A DNA stretch of 64,000 bases from Candidatus Latescibacterota bacterium (GTDB taxonomy: Bacteria > Krumholzibacteriota > Krumholzibacteriia > LZORAL124-64-63). The notes beneath the pieces are model-generated. The model did not search any database and was not told where the DNA came from. It worked only from the letters and a program-made list of their open reading frames with translations. The stretch spans positions 1 through 64,000 of the forward strand of contig JAUSBL010000114.1 in assembly GCA_030658975.1 (NCBI GenBank), given 5' to 3'. The translations under genes were made by a program, and so were the position numbers. Below are positions 48,042-56,389 of this stretch, piece after piece (within the stretch, counting starts at the first letter, position 1; the number at the start of each line of letters is the position of its first letter).

Positions 48042-49013
48042 ATGAGCATCGAACAGAGCTATGCCGGCAAGACCGTCCTGGTGACGGGCGGCGCGGGCTT
48101 CATCGGCTCCCATCTGACCGACCGCCTGGTGGCCCTCGGCGCCCGGGTCCGGGTCCTGGACGACCTGTCGGACGGCAGGGCCGACAACCTGGCCGGGTCG
48201 ATGGCCGCCATCGAGTTCCGCGAGGGCTCGATCACCGACCCCGAAGCGCTCGACGCCGTCATGCCGGGCTGCGACATGGTGTTCCATCTGGGCGCCAACG
48301 CCTCGGTGCCCCGCTCCAGCGAGCGTCCCGACTACGACTTCAACGCCAACATGGCCGGCACCTTCCAGGTCCTGGAGGCCGTGCGGCGCCACCGCGCCGG
48401 GCGCCTGCTGTTCGCCTCCTCGGCGGCCGTCTACGGCGAGCCCCAGACCGAGAGCGGCCAGATGGGGGAGGACCATCCCCTGGTGCCGAAGTCCCCCTAC
48501 GGCGGCACGAAGCTCGCCGGCGAGTTCATGATTGACGCCTACACCCGCTGCTACGATCTCGATCACCGGCGCGTGCGCATCTTCAACACCTTCGGCCCGC
48601 GGCAGCGCAAGTACGTGATGTTCGACCTGCTCGAGAAGCTGCGGCGCGACCCGACGCGGCTCGAGGTGATCGGCACCGGCGACCAGCAGCGCGACTACAA
48701 CTACGTCGAGGACACGGCGACCGCCCTGCTCGTGGTGGGGGCCCATCCCGCGGCGCGGGGGCGCGTCTACAACATCGCGGGGGGCCGGCCGGTGAGCATC
48801 CGGGCGCTGGTCGACCACATCATCGAACTGACCGGCATCCCCCGGCCCGACATCCGCTACACGATGGAGAGCTGGCCCGGCGACGTCGTGCGCATGGTGG
48901 CCGACACGACCCGCATCGGCCGGGAACTCGACTACCAGCCCCGGGTGGGGCTCGAGGCCGGCATCCGGCACCTCATCGACTGGCACCGCGAGCAGTTCTC
49001 CCCGCCCTGGTAG
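48042..49013 (+). CDS. NAD-dependent nucleotide-sugar epimerase (GalE-like extended SDR)
   Basis: 323 residues from ATG 48042; the track's start at 47913 crosses the promoter. TVLVTGGAGFIGSHLTDRL is the NAD-binding motif. FHLGANASVPRSSERPDYDFNANMAGTFQVLEAVR, LLFASSAAVYGEP and SPYGGTKLAGE (Y-x-x-x-K) are typical of UDP-glucose/UDP-glucuronate 4-epimerases. GDQQRDYNYVEDTA and NIAGGRPVSI follow. The substrate is probably a UDP-hexose or uronic acid for the same polysaccharide. Monocistronic; the next gene has its own control region. Confidence 0.9.
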   Translation: MSIEQSYAGKTVLVTGGAGFIGSHLTDRLVALGARVRVLDDLSDGRADNLAGSMAAIEFREGSITDPEALDAVMPGCDMVFHLGANASVPRSSERPDYDFNANMAGTFQVLEAVRRHRAGRLLFASSAAVYGEPQTESGQMGEDHPLVPKSPYGGTKLAGEFMIDAYTRCYDLDHRRVRIFNTFGPRQRKYVMFDLLEKLRRDPTRLEVIGTGDQQRDYNYVEDTATALLVVGAHPAARGRVYNIAGGRPVSIRALVDHIIELTGIPRPDIRYTMESWPGDVVRMVADTTRIGRELDYQPRVGLEAGIRHLIDWHREQFSPPW

Positions 49014-49050
49014 CCGCCGGGATCCGGGATTTCATCCGTCAGGATTTAAC

Positions 49051-49079
49051 TTGCGACCCGGCCCTGGTTGGCCGATATT
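49051..49079 (+). promoter_or_regulatory. Candidate promoter of the 49.1-52.1 kb operon
   Basis: TTGCGA and GATATT are 17 bp apart. The -10 region runs into the palindrome at 49077-49100, so a bound regulator would be expected to block transcription. Confidence 0.35.
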
Positions 49080-49100
49080 CTATACCAATAGGTATTGAAT
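49077..49100. promoter_or_regulatory. 24-bp palindromic operator candidate
   Basis: ATTCTATACCAATAGGTATTGAAT reads the same on both strands at 20 of 24 positions, with ATACC/GGTAT half-sites. It lies 10 bp before the AGGAGG ribosome-binding site. The half-sites resemble those of Rrf2/IscR-type regulators, but the spacing differs, so the regulator is unknown. Confidence 0.5.
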
Positions 49101-49121
49101 AGACCCAACCAGGAGGCTCCC

Positions 49122-50375
49122 GTGACTCCCGCCCAGATCACCCCGGAAATGACCCTCTTCGAGGTCACCGAGCGCTATCCCGAGACGATCCCGGTCCTGG
49201 TGGACCAGGGTTTCAGCCACGTCGCCGACCCCGCCCGTCGCGCCTCCCACGGCAAAATGGTGACCCTGTCGCAGGCCGCGCAGATGCGGGGCAAGGACCT
49301 CGACGCGCTGCTGGCCAGCCTCGGCGGCGCGGTCGCCAGCGCGAAGAACAGCGCCGACCTGACGCTGCAGACGGCCGACGACGGGCGCATCTTCCCGACG
49401 TCGGGCGACATCCGCGTGGCGGGCCTGGTGCCCTGCCCCGTGCGCCTGCCGTTGCTGGAGGCCTTCGACGCCGCCCGTCTCGATGTGGAGCAGCGGTACG
49501 GCGTCACCGTCGGCCACCGCCTGGCCGCCGCCAGCATCGGCATGGACGCCGTGCAGAAGGAGATGGCCGAACTGCGCGACGAGGCCGACCTGCCGCACGT
49601 CTTCGTCTCGGCCGGCTTCGAGGCCTTCTTCGACCGCCGCAACCTGGCCCGCTTCAAGGACCGCGGCGTCTTCATCGACCGCTCGCCGCGCGGGGTCAAC
49701 GCCGACTTCGACGGCCTGGACCTGAAGGATCCCGACGGCCACTACGCGATGATCGCCGTGGTGGCGGCGGTGTTCCTGGTCGACAAGGCGCAGCTGGCCG
49801 AGGGGGAGCAGATCCCGCGCACGTGGGCGGACGTGCTGTCGCCGCGCCTGGAGCGGCGCGTGGCCCTGCCGGTGGGGGACTTCGACCTCTTCAACGGCAT
49901 CCTGCTGACGACGTGGAAGCGCCACGGCGACGAGGGCGTGCGCGCCCTGGCGCGCAGCCTGCTGCGCTCGCAGCACCCCAGCCAGGCCGCCGGCCGCTTC
50001 AGGGCGGGCCGCGGCGAGGCGCCCCTGGTGTCGGTCATCCCCTACTTCTTCTCGCGCATGGCCCGCCTGAACCCCGGCGTCGAGGTGGTGTGGCCCGACG
50101 ACGGCGCGATCATCAGCCCCATCTTCCTGCTGGAACGCCGCGACGCGCCGCCGGCGGCGCGCGAGCTGGCCGACTTCTTCTTCTCGCGCGCGACCGGCGA
50201 GATCCTCAGCCACCGCGGTCTGTTCCCGTCGCTGCTGCCCGAAGTGACCAACGAGCTGCCGGCCGGCGCGACGTGGCAGTGGCTCGGCTGGGACACCATC
50301 CGCGAGCACGACCTCGGCGAGCTGATCCCGCGGCTGGCCGGCGTGTTCCACGACGCGACGGGAGGCGAGGGATGA
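49122..50375 (+). CDS. DUF1858 plus solute-binding-like protein, apparently cytoplasmic
   Basis: 417 residues from GTG 49122 with AGGAGG 6 bp upstream. The first ~75 residues (MTLFEVTERYPETIPVLVDQGFSHVADP) look like a DUF1858 domain, which is found on hybrid-cluster and redox proteins. The rest resembles an iron/ABC-type solute-binding protein (VPCPVRLPLLEAFDAARL, HYAMIAVVAAVFLVDKAQL, NELPAGATWQWLGW). There is no signal peptide, so it should act in the cytosol, odd for a binding protein. It is the first gene of a tightly overlapped three-gene operon. Confidence 0.65.
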   Translation: MTPAQITPEMTLFEVTERYPETIPVLVDQGFSHVADPARRASHGKMVTLSQAAQMRGKDLDALLASLGGAVASAKNSADLTLQTADDGRIFPTSGDIRVAGLVPCPVRLPLLEAFDAARLDVEQRYGVTVGHRLAAASIGMDAVQKEMAELRDEADLPHVFVSAGFEAFFDRRNLARFKDRGVFIDRSPRGVNADFDGLDLKDPDGHYAMIAVVAAVFLVDKAQLAEGEQIPRTWADVLSPRLERRVALPVGDFDLFNGILLTTWKRHGDEGVRALARSLLRSQHPSQAAGRFRAGRGEAPLVSVIPYFFSRMARLNPGVEVVWPDDGAIISPIFLLERRDAPPAARELADFFFSRATGEILSHRGLFPSLLPEVTNELPAGATWQWLGWDTIREHDLGELIPRLAGVFHDATGGEG

Positions 50376-51145
50376 GATTCGTGACCGTCAGCGGGCCGCC
50401 GTCCTCGGGCAAGACGGCGGTGATCCTCAAGACCATCGCGCACGTGCGCCAGGACGGCCCGCACGGGCCGGGTCTGCGCGTGGGCGTGGTGAAGTTCGAC
50501 TGCCTCAGCACCCAGGACGACGAGACCTACGCGCGCCACGGCCTGCCGGTGCGCAAGGGCCTGTCGGGCGCGCTCTGCCCCGACCACTACTTCGTCAGCA
50601 ACGTCGAGGAGTGCGTGCAGTGGGGCCGCGGCGAGGGTCTGGACGTGCTGGTGAGCGAGAGCGCCGGCCTCTGCAACCGCTGCTCGCCCTACATCCGCGA
50701 CGTGCTGGCGGTCTGCGTCATCGACAACCTCTCGGGCATCGACACGCCGCAGAAGATCGGCCCGATGCTCAAATCGGCCGACATCGTGGTGATCACCAAG
50801 GGCGACGTGGTCAGCCAGGCCGAGCGCGAGGTCTTCGCCGCCCGCGTGCGGCGCGTCAACCCCAAGGCCCGCATCCTGCACGTCAACGGCGTCACCGGCC
50901 AGGGCAGCTTCGAGTTCGCCTCGCTGTGGCGCGAGGGCCAGGAAGTGGACACCGTCGAAGGCCGGCGTCTGCGCTTCAGCATGCCGGCGGCTTTGTGCAG
51001 CTACTGTCTGGGCGAGACGCGCATCGGCGCGCAGTACCAGCTCGGCAACGTGCGCAAGATCGATCTCGGCACGGCCGGCGCCAACCTCGAGGTCGACGCC
51101 GACCGCCAGCGCGGCGCGCCGCTCAGCGGCGGACAGGGGGCGTGA
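50372..51145 (+). CDS. HypB/CobW-like P-loop GTPase with cysteine pairs
   Basis: 257 residues. Walker A is VSGPPSSGKTAVIL. ESAGLCNRCSPYIRD and ALCSYCLGETRIG place two CxxC motifs where metal insertion GTPases bind metal. SADIVVITKGDVVSQAEREVF provides the nucleotide-specificity region (TKGD) of SIMIBI GTPases like HypB and UreG. It probably delivers a metal or cofactor. It is coupled on both sides by 4-bp and 1-bp overlaps to the binding-like protein and the ABC ATPase. Confidence 0.75.
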   Translation: MRFVTVSGPPSSGKTAVILKTIAHVRQDGPHGPGLRVGVVKFDCLSTQDDETYARHGLPVRKGLSGALCPDHYFVSNVEECVQWGRGEGLDVLVSESAGLCNRCSPYIRDVLAVCVIDNLSGIDTPQKIGPMLKSADIVVITKGDVVSQAEREVFAARVRRVNPKARILHVNGVTGQGSFEFASLWREGQEVDTVEGRRLRFSMPAALCSYCLGETRIGAQYQLGNVRKIDLGTAGANLEVDADRQRGAPLSGGQGA

Positions 51146-52113
51146 TGGTGCACCCCGACCTGCTGCGCGGCCTGACCACGGGCGGCCTGCGGACGCAGTG
51201 GCCCTACGCCGAGGGGTTCCTGGGCGAGCGCGGGGTGGAGCTGCCCGAGGCTCCCGTGGTGCCGCTGGCCGACTGCTGCGACGAGGCGCTGCTGGCGGAC
51301 CTCGCGGCCTTCCTGACCGAGATGGAGGCCTTCCTGTCCGGCGAGGAGGAGACCGTCGGCGCGATCACGATCCTCGGCGGCCGCGACAAGCGCGGCGAGC
51401 CGGAACCGGTGCGCGAACTCGTCGTGAGCAAGGGCGACGTCGTCTGCATCGTCGGGCCGACCGGCTCGGGCAAGAGCCGCCTGCTGGCGGACATCGAGTG
51501 GGTGGCCCGCGGCGACACGCCGACGGGCCGGCGCGTGCTGGTCGACGGCCGCGAGGGGGACGAGCGCTGGCGCGCCGGCGGCGACCGCAAGCTCGTCGCC
51601 CAGCTCAGCCAGAACATGAACTTCGTCATCGACATGGGCGTGGGCGACTTCCTGGCCCTGCACGCCGAGAGCCGCCGCGCCGACGACATCCCCGCCAAGG
51701 TGGACCGCATCTGGCAGGAGGCCAACGCGCTGGCGGGCGAGCCCTTCGCGCTGGACACCCCGGTCACCAGCCTCTCGGGCGGCCAGTCGCGCGCGCTGAT
51801 GATCGCCGACACGGCCGTGCTGTCGCACTCGCCGGTGGTGCTGATCGACGAGATCGAGAACGCCGGCATCGACCGCCGCAAGGCCCTCGAGGTGCTCGTC
51901 GGCCAGGACAAGATCGTGCTCATGGCCACCCACGACCCGATCCTCGCCCTGATGGGCGACCGCCGCGTGGTCATCGGCGGCGGCGCCATGCGCGCCGTGG
52001 TCGAACCCAGCGACGCCGAGCGCGCCAACCTCGTGGAGCTGCGGGCGCTGGACGCGCGGCTGATGGAGCTGCGGGGACGGCTGCGGCGGGGGGAGCGGTT
52101 GGATGTGATCTGA
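51145..52113 (+). CDS. ABC-family ATPase without a permease partner
   Basis: 322 residues from ATG 51145. An N-terminal ~80-residue extension (RTQWPYAEGFLGERGVELPEAPVVPLADCCDEALL) precedes an ABC domain: Walker A GPTGSGKS, signature SLSGGQSRALMIADT, Walker B VVLIDEIENAGID, switch His ATHDP. No membrane protein is encoded beside it, so it is probably a soluble partner of the GTPase and the binding-like protein, not an importer. The GTPase and ATPase together suggest assembly of a metallocentre. Confidence 0.75.
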   Translation: MVHPDLLRGLTTGGLRTQWPYAEGFLGERGVELPEAPVVPLADCCDEALLADLAAFLTEMEAFLSGEEETVGAITILGGRDKRGEPEPVRELVVSKGDVVCIVGPTGSGKSRLLADIEWVARGDTPTGRRVLVDGREGDERWRAGGDRKLVAQLSQNMNFVIDMGVGDFLALHAESRRADDIPAKVDRIWQEANALAGEPFALDTPVTSLSGGQSRALMIADTAVLSHSPVVLIDEIENAGIDRRKALEVLVGQDKIVLMATHDPILALMGDRRVVIGGGAMRAVVEPSDAERANLVELRALDARLMELRGRLRRGERLDVI

Positions 52114-52221
52114 CCTGATGGACGATTGACGCCATGACCTGGATATGCGATGCTTTCGATGTCATCCTTCCCCTGATTTTGAAGTCCCATGTTTGCGACG
52201 ATCGCCGAGAGGAGCCACACC

Positions 52222-53175
52222 ATGTGGAAGCGCCTCGCCATGTTGTGCCTGCTGCCCCTCCTGCTCGTCGGCTGCAACGACGAGGACTGCGCCGAGTGTC
52301 CCGATCCCGCCCTGCAGCCGACGATGGCCAACCTCTGGCCGCACGAGGACGGCACCGGGTGGATCTACGACCTCGTACACAACGTGTACTGGCGGCCCGT
52401 CGCACCCGATCCCGTCGCGCCGATGCCGACGTTGCAGGAGCTCCACGACGCGCTGTCCGTGGCGCCCGATGGCAACGCGTACGAGGTGAGCCGCGGTCTG
52501 TTCCGGCTGCGGTTCGAGGGCGAGGTGACGACCGCGTCGGGCGTGACGGCGCAGAGCCTCGTGGGGACCTACTTCGACGACGACGATCCGCGGCGCAACT
52601 GGAACGCAGGCGCCGCGGACGGCGAGCGCCGACTGCTGCGGTTGATCGCGCGCGGACGCCCGGATCTGCGGGACCGGATCCTCGCACGGCTCGGCGAGAC
52701 AGAGGCCGATCTGAAGAATATCGAACGGTCGTCCGGGTTCTACTTCCTGCACGGCTACGCGTTCGCCTATGAGGACAGTGGCTACTACGGATACGGCGAT
52801 GGCAATGAAAGCCACAGTTGGGTCTATCTCGAAGGCGATCTCGAAGTCGGAGCGCAGTTCTCGATGCAGCTCGTCCCGGACCTCATCGATGACATCTGGC
52901 TCTACGGCCAGGTATGGTCGATCGCCGACCGGACCGTAGCCGGCGTCGAGTGGCGCAACGTCCTGGAGTGCATGTACGCGATCGACATGGGCATCCAGGA
53001 GGCGACCAACGACGAGGGCGAGGTGGTCGGCCACTACAGGAGCTACATCTACTGCGCGACCTTCTTCGCACCCGGCTTCGGGCCGATCATGAGCCGGGAG
53101 CGGTCCTACTTCCCGGGAGTGGAGCCGGAGTGGGAGTGCAGGATCTATGAGTGGAGCAACGTCATCGCCCGCTGA
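52222..53175 (+). CDS. Lipoprotein, tandem paralog A
   Basis: 317 residues from ATG 52222 with GAGAGGAG upstream. The signal ends in the lipobox LLVGC, followed by NDEDCAECPDP, which places four cysteines close to the anchor. The rest (MANLWPHEDGTGWIYDL..., FAYEDSGYYGYGDGNESHSWVYLEGDLEVGAQFSMQLVPDLIDDIWLYGQVWSI) is beta-rich and of unknown family. The next gene is a clear paralog in the same order and orientation. Expected at the outer membrane. Confidence 0.8.
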   Translation: MWKRLAMLCLLPLLLVGCNDEDCAECPDPALQPTMANLWPHEDGTGWIYDLVHNVYWRPVAPDPVAPMPTLQELHDALSVAPDGNAYEVSRGLFRLRFEGEVTTASGVTAQSLVGTYFDDDDPRRNWNAGAADGERRLLRLIARGRPDLRDRILARLGETEADLKNIERSSGFYFLHGYAFAYEDSGYYGYGDGNESHSWVYLEGDLEVGAQFSMQLVPDLIDDIWLYGQVWSIADRTVAGVEWRNVLECMYAIDMGIQEATNDEGEVVGHYRSYIYCATFFAPGFGPIMSRERSYFPGVEPEWECRIYEWSNVIAR

Positions 53176-53236
53176 CCGCCGATCCCGTCACCGGCGACGT
53201 GAAACGGAAACGGATCTTCGACGAGGGGAGCTCTAA

Positions 53237-54178
53237 ATGTGGAAACATCTCGTCCTGCTGTGCCTGCTGTCCCTCCTGCTCGTCGGCTGCAACGACGATG
53301 ACTGCGCTGAGTGTCCCGACCCCGCGCCGCAGCCGACGATGGCCAACCTCTGGCCGCATGAGGACGGCACCGGGTGGGTCTACGATCTCCAGTACCGGCT
53401 CTACGAGGGCCCGTCCCCGTCGGAAACGGCTCCCCCCTTGCCGTCGCTGCAGGATCTTCATGCCGACTTGGCCCAGCCCCTGGAAGGCGATCCCCTCGAA
53501 GAAGAGCAGGTGCTGTACCGGCTGCGGTTCGAGGGCGAGGCGACGATCGGTCCCGGCGCCGTGGCACAGAACCTGGTCGGGACCACGTACTTCGAATCCA
53601 GCCCGCCACTGCAGTCGCGCAGCGATCGTCGGCTGCTGGGGCTGGTCGCGCGCGCCCGACCGGACCTGCAGCCGCAGATCCTCGCTGCGTACGGCGGCAC
53701 CGCGGACGACCTCAAGGCTGTCGACGGCGCTGCGATGTATGCCCTGGGCAGCTGCGCTTTCGCCTACGAGGACAGCGGGTACTATGCGTACGGCGGTTCC
53801 GGCGCGCACCACAGCTGGATCTTCCTCGAAGGCAGCCTGCGCGTGGGTTCGGAGTTTTCGCTGCAGCTCCTCCCCGGATTCACGGACGACATGTGGCTCT
53901 ACGGGCGGATCTGGTCGATCGGCGACCGTACCGTGGACGGCGTCGCGTGGTCCAACGTTCTGGAATGCATGTACGCCCTCGACCTCGGCGTTCAGGTGGT
54001 GACCGACGACCAGGGCGAGCCCATCGGCGAGTTCCGCTCGTACATCTACTTCACGACGCTCTACGCGCCCGGATTCGGCCCGATCATGAGCGTCGAGCGT
54101 CACGTGCTCGGCTCGGACTCCGTCCTGCAGGATTGGGAGTCGGTCGTCCGCGAGTACCGCTGCACCATCGAGCGGTGA
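53237..54178 (+). CDS. Lipoprotein, tandem paralog B
   Basis: 313 residues from ATG 53237 with GAGGGGAG upstream. Nearly the same signal and anchor region (LLVGCNDDDCAECPDP, PQPTMANLWPHEDGTGW) as the preceding gene, and alignable along its length (FAYEDSGYYAYGGSGAHHSWIFLEG, LYAPGFGPIMS). The N-terminal ~30 residues are the most conserved part, while the segment after it differs. This suggests a duplication followed by divergence of the outward-facing part. Confidence 0.8.
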   Translation: MWKHLVLLCLLSLLLVGCNDDDCAECPDPAPQPTMANLWPHEDGTGWVYDLQYRLYEGPSPSETAPPLPSLQDLHADLAQPLEGDPLEEEQVLYRLRFEGEATIGPGAVAQNLVGTTYFESSPPLQSRSDRRLLGLVARARPDLQPQILAAYGGTADDLKAVDGAAMYALGSCAFAYEDSGYYAYGGSGAHHSWIFLEGSLRVGSEFSLQLLPGFTDDMWLYGRIWSIGDRTVDGVAWSNVLECMYALDLGVQVVTDDQGEPIGEFRSYIYFTTLYAPGFGPIMSVERHVLGSDSVLQDWESVVREYRCTIER

Positions 54179-54184
54179 CCGCGT

Positions 54185-54216
54185 CGGCCCGGGGGATGAC
54201 CGCGTCCCCCGGGCCG
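54185..54216 (+). terminator. Perfect 12-bp hairpin after the lipoprotein pair
   Basis: CGGCCCGGGGGA and TCCCCCGGGCCG pair perfectly around an 8-nt loop, starting 7 bp past the stop. There is no T-tract, as with the other GC hairpins in this window. Confidence 0.55.
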
Positions 54217-54389
54217 AATCGCTGTATCGATTATTCACACCAAGCCGCCAGGACGCCGACTTCCTCGCGGCGCGCAATTCTTATCTATATGTGATATAAA
54301 GAGTTATGACTCATGTTGACGATACGCAGCCGCACCGTCATCGGGTATGATGCTTGCGATACCCCCGGATCATCCCACGGGAGGGAAGC

Positions 54390-55748
54390 ATGACCCGGAC
54401 GACTCGTCGCACCAACACCCTGATCATCGCGACCCTGCTGGCGTTGGCCCTGCCCTGTCTTGCGGCGGCCGACGACGGCGGCCTCACCCTGCAGGCCATC
54501 GAGGTCCGCGGCAACGACCGCACTTCGTCCGCCGTCGTCGCACGCCAACTCGGCCTGAGCCCCGGCCAGCCGGTCGACGGCGCGCTGCTGACCGCGGCGG
54601 TGGAGGATCTGCGCCGCCGCGAGCTCTTCTCGAGCGTCGCCTTCCACACCCGCCCCGGCGACGAGCGCGGCGCCGTGGTGCTCGTGCTCGACGTGGTCGA
54701 GCGCGGTCCCGATCTGCGCTTCGGCACCGGCCGCTCGGACCTCGACGGCTGGTACCTGATCCCGGTCGAGCTCTCCCTGGACAACGCGCTGGGCCGCGGC
54801 GAAGAGGCTGCCGTGCTGGTGCGCCTGGGCTACCGCCACTCCGGCCTGGCCGCCCATTATCGCGAGGGCACCGCTCCCGGCGACACCTGGCGCTGGGGCC
54901 TGGACCTGTCCTCGCTCACGACCGACCGCGTCTATTTCGACGGCGGCGTCGAGTACGCCCACCGCGTCGAGCGCCAGGGGTTCGGCCTGACGCTGGGCCG
55001 CCGTTTGGGTCGCGCCTGGAGCCTCGAGACGGCGCTGCGCCTCGAAGGGGCCGAGGCCGATTCCACCGGCGAGGTCTGGCAGAATGAAGAACGTCTGGGC
55101 GCGGTCAGGGGCGACGAGGTCGCCTTCGCCGACCTGCCCGTGGACATCGCGGCGGCCGTGGGCCGGCGCGAACGCACGCTCCTGCGCGCCGACCTGGTGC
55201 TGGACACGCGCGCGGGGCAGTGCGCGGGCGCGCCGGCGCGCGGCGTCTGGGGCCGGCTGCGCCTGCAGCGCACCGCGGAGCGCGACGGCGGCGGCTTCGG
55301 CGCCGCGAGCGCCGACCTGCGCCTGTACCGGCCGGCCGGCGGCGGCGTGCTGGCCTGTCGCGCGCTGCTGGCGACCGTGGGCCGCGACGCCCCCTTCTAC
55401 GACCGCCTCTACCTGGGCGGGCTGTACTCGGTGCGCGGCGTGCCGAGCCAGTCGCTCAGCGCGCCCGGCGGCGGCACCTGGTCCTGGCTGACGTCGCTGG
55501 AGTACCGCGCGGCGCTGATCGGTGGCGCCGCCGATCCCCGGCTGGCGGGAGCGCTCTTCGTCGACGCGGGCCGCGCCGGTGGACCCGGTGACGCGGTGGC
55601 CGGTGACACTGCAGCGAGCATGGGCTGGGGCCTGCGCTGGCGCCTGCTGCCCGACGTGCGCCTGGGCTTCGACGTCGCCGTGCCGCTGGCCGCTGCGCCG
55701 GCGGACGAGTCCTGGCACGCGCACGCCGCCCTGGGATGGACCTTCTGA
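54390..55748 (+). CDS. BamA/TamA-like outer-membrane protein with one POTRA domain
   Basis: 452 residues from ATG 54390 with GGGAGGGA upstream. A signal peptide (TLIIATLLALALPCLAAA) is followed by a POTRA domain (LTLQAIEVRGNDRTSSAVVARQLGLSPGQPVDGALLTAAVEDLRRRELFSSVAFHTRPG). The C-terminal ~330 residues form an Omp85-like barrel (RLYLGGLYSVRGVPSQSLSAPGGGTW contains the conserved R-G loop) ending in ...AALGWTF. BamA itself has five POTRAs, so this is a smaller family member, possibly for transport or insertion of specific proteins. It precedes the ntrY/ntrC-like operon. Confidence 0.82.
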   Translation: MTRTTRRTNTLIIATLLALALPCLAAADDGGLTLQAIEVRGNDRTSSAVVARQLGLSPGQPVDGALLTAAVEDLRRRELFSSVAFHTRPGDERGAVVLVLDVVERGPDLRFGTGRSDLDGWYLIPVELSLDNALGRGEEAAVLVRLGYRHSGLAAHYREGTAPGDTWRWGLDLSSLTTDRVYFDGGVEYAHRVERQGFGLTLGRRLGRAWSLETALRLEGAEADSTGEVWQNEERLGAVRGDEVAFADLPVDIAAAVGRRERTLLRADLVLDTRAGQCAGAPARGVWGRLRLQRTAERDGGGFGAASADLRLYRPAGGGVLACRALLATVGRDAPFYDRLYLGGLYSVRGVPSQSLSAPGGGTWSWLTSLEYRAALIGGAADPRLAGALFVDAGRAGGPGDAVAGDTAASMGWGLRWRLLPDVRLGFDVAVPLAAAPADESWHAHAALGWTF

Positions 55749-56389
55749 TGGGCGCGCGCGCCATCCTGACCGCGACGGCGTTCGCCTTGCTGCTCGCGCT
55801 GGGCGGCGGCGGATCCGCGCGCGCGCAGGCGCCGCGCATCATCGCCCTGGAGCCCGCCCGCACCGATTCGCTGCTGGTCTGCCGCCTGCGCACCGCGGGA
55901 CTGCCCGGCCCGGAGATCCTCTCGACGCTGCGCAGCGGCCTGTCTTCGGCTGTGGACCTGCAGTTCGAGGTGCTCGACGGGCGCGGGCGCGCCATCGACG
56001 GCCACGTGCTGCGCCTGCGCCTGGACTACGACCTCTGGGACGAGGTCTTCAGCATCGCGCAGGGCGATCGCGGCGCGACGCGCCTGCCCGACGACGCGGC
56101 CCTGCAGGCCTGGTTCGACCGCACGCCCTGGCTGCCGGTCGCGCCGCTGGCGGCGCTGGCGAATGCCGGTCCCCTGCGCCTGCGCGCCGCCCTGCGGCTG
56201 CACGCGATCGCGCCCAGCGAGCGCGAGCGCCTCGGCGAGGTCGTCTCCGGCCCGGACGGGCAGGAAGTGTCGCTGGGACTGGGCAAGCTGATCCGTTACT
56301 TCTACCGCGGCGGCGCGCGCGCGGGCGACGGCGCCACGGCCGACTCGTCGCCGTTTGCGCCCGGGGAGCTGGCACATGCACGGGATTAG
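55748..56389 (+). CDS. DUF4390-family exported protein
   Basis: 213 residues from ATG 55748, which overlaps the preceding stop; ATG 55736 is an upstream alternative. Signal peptide (ILTATAFALLLALGGGGSARA), then a beta-rich domain (RTDSLLVCRLRTAGLPGPEILSTLRSGLSSAVDLQFEVLDGRG...LRLRLDYDLWDEVFSI). DUF4390 proteins are often encoded next to NtrY-like kinases, as here, and their role is unknown. Possibly a periplasmic accessory sensor for the kinase. Confidence 0.72.
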   Translation: MGARAILTATAFALLLALGGGGSARAQAPRIIALEPARTDSLLVCRLRTAGLPGPEILSTLRSGLSSAVDLQFEVLDGRGRAIDGHVLRLRLDYDLWDEVFSIAQGDRGATRLPDDAALQAWFDRTPWLPVAPLAALANAGPLRLRAALRLHAIAPSERERLGEVVSGPDGQEVSLGLGKLIRYFYRGGARAGDGATADSSPFAPGELAHARD

